Origin: Diphasiastrum complanatum
Lineage: Eukaryota; Streptophyta; Lycopodiopsida; Lycopodiales; Lycopodiaceae
DNA: 64,000 nucleotides
Direction: 5' to 3'
Assembly: GCA_029204225.1 (NCBI GenBank)
Contig: CM055111.1
Location: 24,035,870-24,099,869, forward strand
Notes under the pieces: model-generated
Databases searched by the model: none
Told to the model about the DNA's origin: nothing
Seen by the model: only the letters and a program-made list of their open reading frames with translations
In this document: positions 22,877 to 34,049 of the stretch, one piece after another
Layout: each line of letters begins with the position of its first letter
Position numbering within the stretch: the stretch's first letter is position 1
Program-made: the position numbers and the translations under genes

Positions 22877-24679
22877 TTGGATCACATCTACCAGGAGGTG
22901 GAGCTTGAGGATCTTGGATTTTGCAGTTCCTTTGGTGTAGCTCTTTGCTTCTTCTTCTAGGTGTTGGAATTCAATTTCAAGTAGGTGGATTCTCAAATCC
23001 TTGATGTACTTTCAGCCTAAAGTTCATGATTGTGGATTTGTTCCATGAATTTTGAAGGAAATCATTGGTTTTTTGATAAATTTAGTGAATTTTTCACCTA
23101 GAATTGATAGTTTTTGCAAGGAATTGATTATAGGATCTGGTGTAGTACGTTTTCCAGATTGTACTTGCTGTTTTACAGTCATTAATTACAGAATTTAAGG
23201 ATTGCATGTGGATTGAAAAGTCAAAAGGTTGATTAGATAGTGATTTTGGACCAAAAATTGGTGTTTTTGGACCATAAATGGGCTATAGAAACCATGTTTG
23301 ACTTAAATCAGAACTTTTAGTGCTTGCATGCAATGGATTTACAGGGATTTGGATTTGAAGGCACGAATTTGTGGTTTTCCTCCACAAAATTTGGTCAAAA
23401 TTGGTCAAATTTGGTCAAAAAACAAGGTTTTTTGATGATTTTTGGACTAATTTTGGGGTAGATCTCAAAATTCTCAGCCAAGAATTGGTATGATCGTTTT
23501 CAGAGATGTAATGAAGCTGTCCTTAAGCTGTCATGAAGTTTGGTTAGGATTAGACACCATTAGGGGGCTCAAAACCTTCAAAAATAGTGTGATGATTTTT
23601 GAGCATGAATACCTCTCAATTGGGGGTCTGAACCTGTTGGTTCTTGTTACAAGCTGAAAGATATGTTGGATTGCCTCTGATTTGAGCCATCATGCATCCA
23701 ATTTGGATAGATGTGCATTAGACACCAACATATTGAAGTTTTGCTTGTTGAAGGAGACCAAAAATGCATTTTTTGCATGATCTGAGCTAATGATTGCTTG
23801 TTGGACCTGTTAGAAGCTTCTATGCCTCTCTAATGAACCTTAGAAGAGTGCTTGTAACCTCTGATCCAAGGCTTTTGGGGTTGGGATGTGATTTTTGTAG
23901 ATACCTCTCCAAAAAAGTGCGCCCTCCTACCTGTTTTTCAGCCATTTATTGCTCGCACGTGTGAAGCCAGAGGTGCAAGGTGACGTGGCAAGTGCCTTGT
24001 AGACCCAATCTCCCTCCGTACTGTGCTTTACAACAACCAATTTGGTGTCCTGTAAAGAAAGTTATGGCTGTCTGAAGTTTGGCAATTTTTTGAACTAAAT
24101 TTGCAAAATTTTGGAATTGTTCTGATGCATGCATGCGTGTAAATCAGTATAGTGCTTTTCTGATGATGGAAATGTATGGATAGACTTGCATGCATGCTTA
24201 AATGCATGATGCATGCGTAACCAGTGATTTTGATCAATAGAATTCTTGCATGCGACTATTTTTAGCAATTCTGGATCAAAAAGAAGATTTCCTAGCAACT
24301 AGGCTATTTACGGAAAATTTTTACTTTTTCTGGAAAAGAATGTGCACGTCGAGCAGTTCCATGCAGGATCTTTCGAAATGTTATCGATTTGAGACAGTGC
24401 CTGTGTTTTTGAAAAATCGATCTGATTAATCGATTTTCACAGTTGGTCCATTTCGAACGGATTTCGAAAATCCCAGTTTTTCGTAAATTTTAATGATTGG
24501 TCATAAAAAGTGGTTGTTGTTTAATTGTTCTGATATTGATTTTGCGAAAAATTGCTCAAACAAGTGAAAGACCTTGCTAAATGATATCAGCCTGTTATGC
24601 AGGTTTTGAACGTTTCACTTATTAGTTGATGATTGGATCTCGACTAATTTAAGCAAATTTTGCATGTCAGGAAATCAAT
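22877..24679 (+). other. Chromovirus untranslated leader
   Basis: About 1.8 kb between PBS and gag with no sustained open frame. TGCATGCATG-type motifs recur at 24,125-24,215. It probably holds packaging and primer functions, but nothing specific can be assigned. Confidence 0.6.
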
Positions 24680-25772
24680 ATGGCAGACGATAATGCAAAT
24701 GCAGCTCTCGATGGTCAGGTGCCAATGCCTACCTATCTGCAAATTTGTAAGCGCTTAATGAAACAAACAACAGGAATACTTTACGTCATCAACAAAAGGA
24801 AGCACTGTTAAACCAAGTGAGAGCTTTGTCTGCTCCAAATTTGGGCTTTCAGCCTGAAACATTTTCGGGGGAGAAGGAGAAAAAACCTGAAATTGTGGAT
24901 GACTGGTTAACCAAGTGGACCAGTTATTTTAACTTACACGGAATTCCTGAGGAGAAAAAGATTGAAAGTGTTATTCTATTCTTCCGTGGTAAAGCTTCGT
25001 CGTGGTGGCATGATTTACAACCTAAACCTACCACATGGGACGAGTTCATGGAGGTGTTCAGAGAGTCGTTTGTGGTTGTGGACGACTCGGATTTTTACCA
25101 AAGACTTGTGAATTGCAAAATGGGTACTCGGAGTTTGGACTCGTACCTACAAGATTTTATGGATTTATGGAATAAAATCCCCTCATTCGATGCAAAACTG
25201 GCTCTGTGGCAATTTATCCTAGGTCTGCCTGCAGATTATCAGAATGAGTGTAAGCGTAATTGCTTCAATCCTTTGATGATGTTGTTCATGTTGCGAAAGC
25301 TTACGACTCCACGGTTGTGGCATCTAGGAAGCAGTTACAGGGTAATCCATCTGGATCATCCGGACCCAGCCAGAAAAAAGGGAAGAAAAGAGTTCGTGGA
25401 AATAAGAATAAAAAATATTTCGACGAACTGGATCAAGCTGCATCTGAATTTAGACAAAAGAAAAAGTTGTCCCGGAAAAAGGGTAGAAGGACCAATGTTT
25501 GTTTCCATTGCGGTCAGCCTGGACACGTTATGAAATTCTGCCCAGAACGAAAGAAAGGCGCAGCTCAAGTGATTGAGATGCCAGGTAAAGAGAATCTTAA
25601 GCTGGAAATTAATAAAATTGATTGTGAGTGTGATTGTTCTTTCAGTACTACTTCATTCTTGCCAAATGATTTATTTCGTTTGAATGGCACTGTGAATGGA
25701 CATGAAATTAGTATTTTAGTGGACAGTGGATCTACTCAATATCTAGCTTCAAGAGCGGAGTTGGAGACGTAG
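24680..25772 (+). pseudogene. Chromovirus gag with zinc knuckle and start of protease, frameshifted
   Basis: The first plausible start is ATG at 24,680 (MADDNANAALDGQVP). The frame shifts at about 24,750 and again at about 25,260. The capsid-like part reads ETFSGEKEKKPEIVDDWLTK, RGKASSWWHDLQPKPTTWDE and YQRLVNCKMGTRSLDSYL. A basic linker leads to the zinc knuckle CFHCGQPGHVMKFC (spacing C-X2-C-X4-H-X4-C, near 25,500). The protease active site ILVDSGSTQYLAS is at about 25,710. A TAG at 25,770 then cuts the protease; the same frame continues beyond it. Confidence 0.9.
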
Positions 25773-28700
25773 GATGTGAAAGTTCCAAGACTCCCTGTTT
25801 GGATCCAAGACTATAGAGAGTTAATTGATTTCCATGTTTTAGATTTAGCACGTACGGATATAATTCTAGGATACGAATGGTTATTTAATAAGCATCCTGA
25901 AATAGATTTTGAGAAGCATGTTCTCTCTTTTCAGGAGGGTAAAGAAATAGTTACATTGTTTGGAGACAATTTTGTACATCCATCTGGGATGAGTTCATTT
26001 GCTAATGTAATGGAAATTTTTGATTCGCAGTATGAAGCTTATTCTTTATTTGCTAAGCCAATTTTGGATTTATCTGAAATGCATCTAAGTGGTTGTGAAT
26101 TGTCAAAAATTCTTAACTCGGTAGACTTAGATCATGAGCAAATTGAGAAGAATAAGTTACTGTCTGAATTCAAAGATGTATTTCCAGAAGAATTACCTCA
26201 TGGAATACCGCCGTCCAGATTGGTAGACCATAAGATTGAGTTAATTCCAGGTAGTCACCCTATCTCTAGACAACCTTACAGGTTTTCTCAGAAAGAAGAG
26301 GTAGAGATTACTAAGCAAATTGAAAATTACCTGAAGATGGGTCATATTCAGCCAAGTAAGTTGCCTTGGGGTGCTCCTGTTCTTCTGAAAGCGAAGAAAG
26401 ATGGAGGCTTCAGGATGTGTGTGAACTACAAAGGGTTGAATAAGGTAACTATTAAAAATAAATATCCTTTGCCTCGTATGGATGATCTGGTAGATCGATT
26501 AGGTGGAGCTAAATACTTCACAAAGATAGATCTTAGAACCGGATATCATCAGATTAGGATTCATCCAGATGACGTGCAGAAGACAGGTTTTCGGACGAGA
26601 TTCGGTCACTATGAATTTCTCGTGCTTCCTATTGGGTTAACGAATGCACCAGCTACGTTCCAACAGATGATGAACGATCTTTTTCGTCCATATCTAGGGA
26701 AGTTTGTGGTTGTATTCTTAGATGATATTCTCATCTACAGCAGGACACTTAAGGAGCATTTGAGTCATCTTAAGACTATCTTAGATATTCTCAGACGAGA
26801 GAAACTCTACGCTAAGGAGTCTAAATGTGAGTTCTTTAAGCATGAGTTGTTGTACCTCGGTCATAAGATCACCCGTAGTGGGTTAGAGATTGACGAGAGT
26901 AAGGTCAAGACAGTGCCTGATTGGCCGATACCGAAGACGGTTAGAGAAGTTAAATCTTTTCTCGGTTTTACAGTTTTCTTTCGTAAGTCAATTGAGGATT
27001 ATGCTAAAGTGGCAGCACCCTTAAATAATTTGATTAAAGGCAGAGTTAATAAAAATAAAAAGAGAGGTCAACCTAGCGAGCCTATCGAGTGGAATGATGA
27101 ATTGAACCAATGCTTTGAGAAACTCAAGCAAATGGTTGCTTCAGCTCCTGTTTTACAGATCGCGAATCCTGATATACCTTATGTCGTGCGAACTGACGCA
27201 AGTGATTCGGCGATAGGGGTAGTTCTTCTACAGGATGATAGGCCGATAGCGTTTGAAAGCAAGAAACTCACGGGGCCTCAGTTGCGTTATACAACTCAGG
27301 AGAAAGAGTTATTTGCTGTGATTCATGCACTTAAAACCTGGAGGCATTACCTTTATGGTAGTCAGTTTATAGTGTATACAGATCACCAACCTCTGAAGTA
27401 CTTTTGTAATCAGAACGATCTAAGGGGTCGTAAAGCTCGTTGGGCTGAGCTTATGCAGGAATTTGATCATGAGATCCGATATGTGAAGGGCAGCTCTAAC
27501 CAAGTTGCGGATGCACTTAGTCGGATTGGTGAATTGAATGAACTTTCTTTCACCCAGATTTCCACTGATCTATATCTTTCACTGAGAGGAAAATGTGAAT
27601 CAGATTCTCATTTTGGTCCCATCTGGAAGATGGTGGAGACAGGAAAAAATGCGAATGGAATAGAGATTTACTCACAGGGGTCTCAGGTTCCTAGGAAAGA
27701 TAAGAAGATAGCGGAACAGTTCTCTATCCGAGGTGGGTTACTATTTCGGGATAAGAAAATTTGTGTACCGGCGGTTGATGATTTAAAGAAAAAGATTCTT
27801 TATGAATGTCATGACGTTCCTTGTGCAGGTCATCCGGGTATACATAGGACTTTGGACTTGGTCAGAAGAGAGTTTTATTGGCCGAAACTCAAGCCATTTG
27901 TCGAATCTTATGTGGTTAAATGTAGACCTTGCCAGTTAGCCAAAGCTGAACGCTTAAAGACTGGAGGGTTGCTACATCCCCTAGATATCCCTCAGAAACG
28001 ATCGGAAAGTATATCTATGGATTTTGTGGTTGGACTTCCAAGGACCCAACGCCAAAATGATTCTATTTGGGTTGTGGTGGACAGGTTGACAAAGTTAGTT
28101 TCTTTTATACCAGTCAAGTCAACTGCTAAGGCTTCGGATTTAGCCCAGATCTTTGTGGAAAGATTATTTAGACTTTATGGACTGCCAAGTGATATAGTTA
28201 GTGATAGAGATCCTAAGTTTACAGGTCACTTCTGGTCAGCTGTATTCCATAAGCTTGAAACCTCGCTTAGTTTTAGTTCTTCTGATCATCCTGAATCAGA
28301 TGGCCAGACTGAAAGAACTAATCAGACTATGGAGGATATGTTGAGAACTTATGTGTCTCACAGGCAATCCCAGTGGGAAGATTATATTCCTTTGATTGAG
28401 TTTGCTTATAACAGTAGAAAACATTTTGCTACTGGTTATAGTCCGTTTATGTTGATGTACGGTTTTCAACCTAGATCTCCGGTAAATGTGGAGACAAAGT
28501 CTGTTAAGATCCAGAAAGTTGCAGATTTCTTGCATGATATGCGTGAAATGTTGCAAGTGGCCCGTGATTGTATCCGGAGTGCCTAGGATAGAGCTAAGCA
28601 CTATGCCGATCTTAAAAGATCTCCCAAAGATTTTAAAGTTGATGACTGGGTATATCTTAGAATACCTAAAGATTCTAAGACTATGAGTACAGGGAAGCAT

Positions 28701-29086
28701 TATAAATTGTCTACGAGATATTGTGGACCGTTTCGGATTATAAAGAAAATTGGTTCTTTAGCTTACGAACTAGATCTTTAGAACAAGACTACAGCTCACC
28801 CAGTGTTTCATGTAAGCCGATTGAAATTAAGTTTACATGAAGGTGAAGTAGTTGGTTCAGAGGAGGATCTTACCCATTTGGAGGACTCATCGCTTAGTGT
28901 TCCTTTGGAACCTGAAAAGGTACTCAAAACTAGAGATAAACAATTGAGAAATCGTTCTATCTCTGAGTGCTTGATCAGGTGGAAGGGCCGGACTGAGGAT
29001 GATGATTCATGGGAAAGGGTCGAAAGCATAAAGAAGAATTTCCCTAGTTTTCATTCTAGAGATAGAAATGGTTTAAGAGGGGAAGA
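25773..29086 (+). pseudogene. Chromovirus pol: protease end, RT, RNase H, integrase, chromodomain
   Basis: In the frame of the last gag segment, open to a TAG at 28,584 and then a second TAG at 28,779. Order: protease end (DIILGYEWL), RT with NYKGLNKVTIKNKYPLPR, FTKIDLRTGYHQIRI and catalytic VVFLDDILIYS, RNase H with RTDASDSAIGVVL and YTDHQPLKYF, integrase zinc finger (HPGIHRT, CRPCQLAK), then the integrase core with acidic residues in SMDFVVGLP, VSDRDPKF and ESDGQTERTNQTME. After the stops come DWVYLRIPKDS, HPVFHVSRLK and a chromodomain with SISECLIRWKGR and DDSWERVES. Chromodomains steer such elements to particular chromatin. The domain order is typical of chromoviruses. Confidence 0.95.
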
Positions 29087-29087
29087 A
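29073..29087 (+). other. Chromovirus polypurine tract
   Basis: TTAAGAGGGGAAGAA lies immediately before the 3' LTR, the expected plus-strand primer. Confidence 0.8.
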
Positions 29088-29575
29088 TGTTATGTCCATG
29101 TCCTGTACAAGGGAATCGGAATTATTCCTGACATGGATAGCCGGTCACTTCAGTTGTATGTGGTTATTAGTTATGCTACGTCATTCCGGGCGTGGTCGTA
29201 TTAAATAATTAATAATCATATGAGGGCCCAGACCTATAATTGGACATAGGAGCACATGCATGGTGAAGACTGCTTTAATGCAAGAATAGGAGATCAATAG
29301 CTCAATATAGGTGCATGGGGGATCCTAAAGGGAATATTCTCTCTCTCTAGAGGAGAATAAGTCTAGTGGAAACTCGCCCCTCCTCCTATTGTGAATTGTG
29401 ATTTCTGAGCCAATGTTTCCTCTCCTCTCTTGTGTTCTTCACTGTGGCTTGGGGGTGGATTGGTTAGGGTATTGACTAGCCTCTCCATATTGGTTGGGTG
29501 GTTCATGCTCTACAGGTGTCCTTTTGGTTTGCATGTGATTGGAATCCTGTAAATCTTCACTTGGTGGTTCTTACA
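29088..29575 (+). repeat. Chromovirus 3' LTR
   Basis: It has the same 488-bp length and TGTTATGTCC..TTCTTACA ends as the 5' LTR, and is followed by the duplicated GTCTC. Most of the roughly 12 differences between the LTRs are transitions. Confidence 0.95.
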
Positions 29576-29580
29576 GTCTC

Positions 29581-30490
29581 CATAAAGAATAATAAATCCC
29601 GGCCGATAATAAAGTCAATCAGGTCCCCTGCAGTAGAAGATGAGTGTATGCCAGCACAATTCCACACTCCAATCCGAAGGTGGTGTGGATGGGGGCCCGG
29701 GGTGGGCCCGGGGTGCTCCCACCTCCGGGAACCCCAAATCCCTAATGAGAAGGTCCCGTGGTATATATGGCTCTCCTACCTGACTCTCTGGCTTCCTAGA
29801 AGGCCTTACGTCTCTCCACCTGGATGTACGTAAGATCGTCGTCCATAAAAATAGTGGTGCCTCGAAGCTTAGCTTTGCATTGCAGAGCATCCCGCCTAGC
29901 AGCCAATGAGGTGAAACGGATAATCAAAGTGGCCGTATCTCTAGAGGTCCTCCATGTCGTGTCCAATCCCTTTGTCTGGTGTCCTCGTGTGGTGTCCAAA
30001 AAACATTTGACTTCGGCTACCGCATCCTGCGTTTCTGGGATCCCTCTAACTCTGATATTAAGCTCCTTTTGTTCCCTGGATTTCTTGGATCGTGGCTGAA
30101 ATCACCGAGGTAATGGGAGCACTAGGTTTAGTACCCTTCTTCAATATCGATGCCCAAGAGAGAGTTTCTTCCTTCTGCTGCTCCAATGCTTTGATCATAA
30201 TAGTGGTGGATTCGGAGGATGAAACCTGCTTATCGCCCATTGCTTGTTCCAATTGCGAAATCCTGGCCTGCATAGCATTTCTTTCGTTGAGTAGCATTGC
30301 GACGGTCTCCTTAAGCTGGGAAAGCTCCATCTTCATACCCTGGAAATCAGTTCGGAACTGATCTTCTTGAAAAGGAGAGAATAGTTCGGTTGCTTTTAAT
30401 GGAGTATAGGGAATGGATGGAACAGTAGGTGGTTTAGGAAACTGTAGGATCCCAACAGAAGGATCTGTAGGAGCAGAGGCTAATGGTACG
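29581..30490 (-). mobile_element. LINE-D, 5' portion: ORF1 and endonuclease start
   Basis: The upstream part of the LINE split by the chromovirus. ORF1 keeps its coiled coil (30,336-30,058; KMELSQLKETVAMLLNERNA) and, after a frameshift, the C-terminal domain (RTSRDTATLIIRFTSLAARR, FMDDDLTYIQVERRKAF). The endonuclease starts with RIGVWNCAGIHSSSTAGDL and runs into the GTCTC target at 29,580. Reading resumes at 22,375 with the expected HESPE-like continuation, so the two halves are one element. Its 5' end at about 30,490 abuts the truncated RT of LINE-G. Confidence 0.82.
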
Positions 30491-31505
30491 ATAGTTGCCG
30501 GCTTTCATGGGATCACCGCCTTTATGGATAGGATGGATAAGGTTTGTGGACCAAGGGGAGGGGAAACCATATGTGATAGAGCGGTTAAAGAGGAAAGAGA
30601 GGAAGGGTGAGAGAATGTCAGCAGCCTGCTTCAAAAGTTCAGCTTCTAGATCATCAATATCCTTGGCCTTATGTAGGTTTAATCGGTCAATGGCCTCTTC
30701 TACTATGGCTGGGGAGAATATATCATAAGTACGCGTGTAGGGGTGTGTGGGAAGTGGAGGGGTGTCAGGTACAGTGTACAACGATGTGGCATAGGTTACC
30801 CATGTGCTAAGATCTCGTGAAAGGAATTTTTGCCAAAATGATCGTGACGAAGAGCTAAAGAGAAGGTCCAACATCTTCTTCCCCTGGCTGATTTCGTTAG
30901 GGGAAATGAGTCAGGAGGTCAGATAAGGCTTCCCTGTACCTAGGGGTGTTTTGAGGATTATAGCGGTATATGGTCTCGTCGCCAGGAGTTAGTGTACTAG
31001 TGCATGGGGTGTGAAGAAGGCCAATAGAGAGAGAGAGGTGTGAGTGGTCAGACAGGGTGGTACAGTGAACCATGAAAGATGAAATGTAGGGGAGGAGAGA
31101 CGGCAATCCCATGAAATAGTCAACAACACTACTCCTTCCGCTGTGTGCAGTATAAATGGCCAATCCATGAGCCTCGCCCAACTGAAGCATCTGCTCTCCA
31201 TATGCAGTAACTGGACCCTCTGCATCTGCTGATCGTCGCCGGAGGCCAAGATCATCCCAGTCTAAAGCATGTATCCGCATCCGCTGTGGATCATCCTCTA
31301 CTCTATGGAACTCTGTTTGCCTGGATCCAGTCCTGGCATTAAAGTCGCCAGCTAAACGAACATAACCCCACTCCTCGTATCTGATAATGTCTGAAGAGAT
31401 ATCCATGTAAGGTGACTCCTCATCTGATGTGAAAACTAATGTGTCCGGTGGGCAATAACAAATGGCCAGAAAGAGGTCATGGTTCAGTCCCATCAAAGTC
31501 CGGTC
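30491..31505 (-). mobile_element. LINE-G: endonuclease and RT start fragment
   Basis: The endonuclease at 31,508-30,900 reads LAGDFNARTGSRQTEF, YGEQMLQLGEAHGLAIY, SSVVDYFMGLPS and DHSHLSL. The RT start at 30,874-30,490 reads VEEAIDRLNLHKAKDIDDLE and IHPIHKGGDPMKAGNYRTI. It breaks off there, joined to LINE-D ORF1. It is more diverged from LINE-D than LINE-B is. Confidence 0.75.
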
Positions 31506-31889
31506 CACAACTCTGACTGTCGTGAAGAGATTCGGGCATTAAAATCCCCAGTGAGGAGAATATGCTCTGCGAATCTAATAATATCAGGCAATAAATCAAG
31601 GTAGGGTGAAGTTGTGCCCTCAGCAAAGGACGAAGACTCTGGAGGAAAATAACATGCTGCCACAAAGAGGTCCCTGTCCAAACCAATATCATGTCCAACA
31701 ATACGAATCCATGCTCGTCGTGTCTGATGAACTCGATGCTCGGATGAAGAGACTCTCTGTATAAGCATGCAACACCTCCGGATCCACGACCGCTAGCTGA
31801 TCTAGTCTCAGGTCTGTAATGATGAAATCGATCAAGTCGCCAGCTATGGAAGATGAGTGTATACCATCACAGTTCCATACTCCAATCCG
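31506..31889 (-). mobile_element. LINE-H: endonuclease fragment fused to LINE-G
   Basis: On the minus strand it begins, directly after the (TC)n tract, with RIGVWNCDGIHSSSIAGDL and ends at TGDFNARISSRQSEL. There LINE-G begins at an earlier point of the same domain, so part of the endonuclease is present twice in tandem. A chimeric joint or a recombination between two copies would explain this. Confidence 0.7.
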
Positions 31890-31912
31890 GAGAGAGAGAG
31901 AGAGAGAGAGAG
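31890..31912 (-). repeat. (TC)n microsatellite between LINE-I 3' end and LINE-H
   Basis: Eleven or so GA units on the plus strand. On the minus strand the LINE 3' terminus runs into this tract and a LINE endonuclease begins directly after it. Confidence 0.8.
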
Positions 31913-32300
31913 AAAATGTATTAATGTCTGTTGAGTGCCCAAGGGCACATAAGACAGAATGAATAAGCACATGTCTCGTAGGATTACTGTCCATGTCGAA
32001 CAACATAATAAAAAACGCTAGTCTAAATGGAAAAGACAATATAGAACTCTCTCGAGCTAGGAAAAGACATAGCCAATATAGAATCATAAAATGCATAAAA
32101 GAGCAGATACACAAGAGCTTAACCTCCAGCTTTGAAGAGGGTACAAGTGCAAGAGCTTAACCGCCTGCTCTGTTGAGGAAAGTAAAAGGATTGGCCTTAA
32201 GAAAAACAATGCATGGCCACGTGTCAGGTTGCCTGAAAAAAAATTTCGACACCTGTCACGCAACAAGTGTTTAGACATGTTGATGTGGCATGACACATGT
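31913..32300 (-). mobile_element. LINE-I: LINE 3' untranslated end
   Basis: On the minus strand it ends with CTTATGTGCCCTTGGGCAC, a hairpin at 31,948-31,935, then AGACATTAATACATTTTC and the TC tail. The terminus matches the LINE-A, D and E ends in layout, but the stem has compensating base changes. The upstream limit (about 32,300) is uncertain and no coding sequence is attached. Confidence 0.6.
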
Positions 32301-32691
32301 GCACATACTCACCGGTGGTATGGATACCGTCTCCGTGTTGAGCGCGAATTGGTCAACTAAACTTTTTTCAAAATAGTGGGAACATATTTGCCTTATCGTC
32401 AAAAAGCAAGAAACAAAAGTAGCTTGCAAAACTCAATGCAAAAGTGCATTCTAATTTCTCTCAAAATCACTTTCCAATAGCGTAATTTATCAAATCGGTT
32501 GCAGACTTTGGAAATGCACATACCGTTCAACTGAATCCTCTCAAAAAAACCATGATTTAGTAAGAGAATCAAGAATCACACCACCAAGCTTTTGCTTCAC
32601 AAATCCAAGAATCAGGACCCCAACTTATAGATCCGTTCTCCAATTCTTGGCCTCTTCTTGAGCACTTTCCAACAGCAAAACTGCCTAGCTT
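32301..32691 (-). other. Possible internal remnant of the LTR element at 32.7-33.2 kb
   Basis: Short AT-rich sequence downstream, on the minus strand, of the PBS at 32,705. No coding domain is visible. Confidence 0.25.
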
Positions 32692-32705
32692 TGGCTCTGA
32701 TACCA
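32692..32705 (-). other. Primer-binding site of a minus-strand LTR element
   Basis: On the minus strand TGGTATCAGAGCCA, the initiator tRNA-Met type site, directly after the LTR-like block at 32,707-33,230. Confidence 0.65.
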
Positions 32706-32706
32706 C

Positions 32707-33230
32707 TATCACGTCCTCACCAAGGATACAAAAGCTAAGCAAACTGCAACAAAGAATCCAATAGGGAATCGGATGGTGGACAAACCAACCCAACCAAACC
32801 TAGATTGCTCGGATCTAGCCCACAGGCTATGGATCAATCACTCAAAAGGAGAGAGGAGTCACACTAGCAGCATGTAGCTACTAACATCAAATCAAGCATA
32901 CAGTAGTGAGAGCTCAATGGGTATACTTATACCCTCAAAGGCCCATGCACTACTAGCAGTGCACTGTGACACCTCATTAGATAGATCTACAGCCCAACTG
33001 GGCCATGTCATCCAATTCCAAAAGAGTCACTGATAGATCCATATAAATCCACCATCTTAAGTTATCCGACCATTAATTATGACCTTACACCTATGAGGGC
33101 CCCAACCCCTCATAATCATAATTAATTTATAGGTCGAGGTAGGGCTACTGACCTCCTAATGGGATAATAATCCGATATCCATCCAGTCATCGGAATGACA
33201 TATATAGACTATGTCCACGACACGAAGGAC
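32707..33230 (-). repeat. LTR-like block preceding the PBS at 32.7 kb
   Basis: On the minus strand this block contains GAGGGGTTGGGGCCC and AATTAATTATGATTATGAG. These resemble the AATTAATAATCATATGAGGGCCC part of the chromovirus LTR, so it may be a distant relative. The start at about 33,230 (GTGTCGTGGACATAG) is inferred. Only one LTR is seen. Confidence 0.5.
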
Positions 33231-33962
33231 ACCCTCCTTGCGATCATATCACTAAGATACCATCATATGCAACAAAGTTGGTGTTGGCACTTTCATATGG
33301 CACTCTCTGGCCATTCATATATTGAAAGAGTTTTATGTATAACATTCATGTTGTCACTTTGTGTTGCCACATGAAAAGCAATCCATTAGCGTACACACTT
33401 TTGTGGCTTTGTTTCTTTTAAATTTCACATAGAGGGCAATGTTTTTTGTGTGTGAGGAGTATTAGAGAGCTGCAGTACTTAATGACATACAAGGCTCATT
33501 TTTTTATGCATTTAAAGAGCACCTAACAGTTGGGTGCATTGTTTCCTGCCAAAAGTGCTACCTCTCTTATTTTTCAAATCACGCATTAAGGGTTTCTAAG
33601 ACGGTTCCTTTACCATTCCCAAAAAGTCTATATATAGGGATCAAAGGCACTCATTTTGTAGCTTTTGAATATTGAGATGCTTGGGCTCTTTGTCATAGAG
33701 CTCAACTACATTGCTCATAGGGCTTTGTATATGATTGCAATCGGTGATCTTGAATGAACTTTGAAGAGATTGCTCATTGTTAGTCATATATATTCCAATC
33801 TATGCTTCATGTAATGCCATATCTATTAAGCTATTCATTACCATGAATAATAATCATATAAAAGTGCTACTGTCTAGCATTAATAAAACATTAGCTTGCT
33901 TTGACACAACCAAGTAGTTGATGAATCATGCCATAGTTCTTCAAGCTATTGTGGGTAAGCAC
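33231..33962. other. Intron 3 first part, with an LTR-like fragment
   Basis: The segment 33,618-33,700 (AGTCTATATATAGGGATCAAAGGCACTCATTTTGTAGC, in short pieces) parallels 47,925-48,015, including GATGCTTGGGCTCTT. Both carry a TATA-like motif, so they are probably fragments of the same LTR family. The intron 3 donor (GTGCTT) is at the right end. Confidence 0.35.
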
Positions 33963-34049
33963 CTTTCAATGTGAGGAGGTCATTGAATAGTTGCTTCTTC
34001 TCTTTTCTAAGAAGTTCAAGCCTGTCTTCGCAATTTACGGCAATCAGAT
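33963..34049 (-). CDS. KAC: KAC exon 3 (end of the coiled-coil neck)
   Basis: An 87-bp exon between acceptor GTATGCAG and donor GTGCTT. It completes a split Asp codon, then encodes LIAVNCEDRLELLRKEKKQL and FNDLLTLK. This aligns without gaps with the KAC segment ending in NEKKRLFNDLLTAKG. It is phase 1 at both ends and joins exactly to exon 4 (KGNIRVF). The exon is isolated by 9.3-kb and 21.3-kb introns and is too small to stand out in an ORF scan. Confidence 0.9.

Larger units (their letters stand above)
22376..29575 (+). mobile_element. Ty3/gypsy chromovirus, complete in structure but decayed in coding
   Basis: A 7.2-kb element with two 488-bp LTRs, a tRNA-Met-type PBS, a 1.8-kb leader, gag, protease, RT, RNase H, integrase, chromodomain and a polypurine tract, flanked by the 5-bp duplication GTCTC. 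Counted by eye, the LTRs differ at about 12 of 488 positions (about 97.5 percent identity), so the insertion is fairly recent relative to its surroundings. It sits antisense to the KAC gene in intron 3 and interrupts LINE-D. Two gag frameshifts and three TAG stops make it non-autonomous now. Confidence 0.95.
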
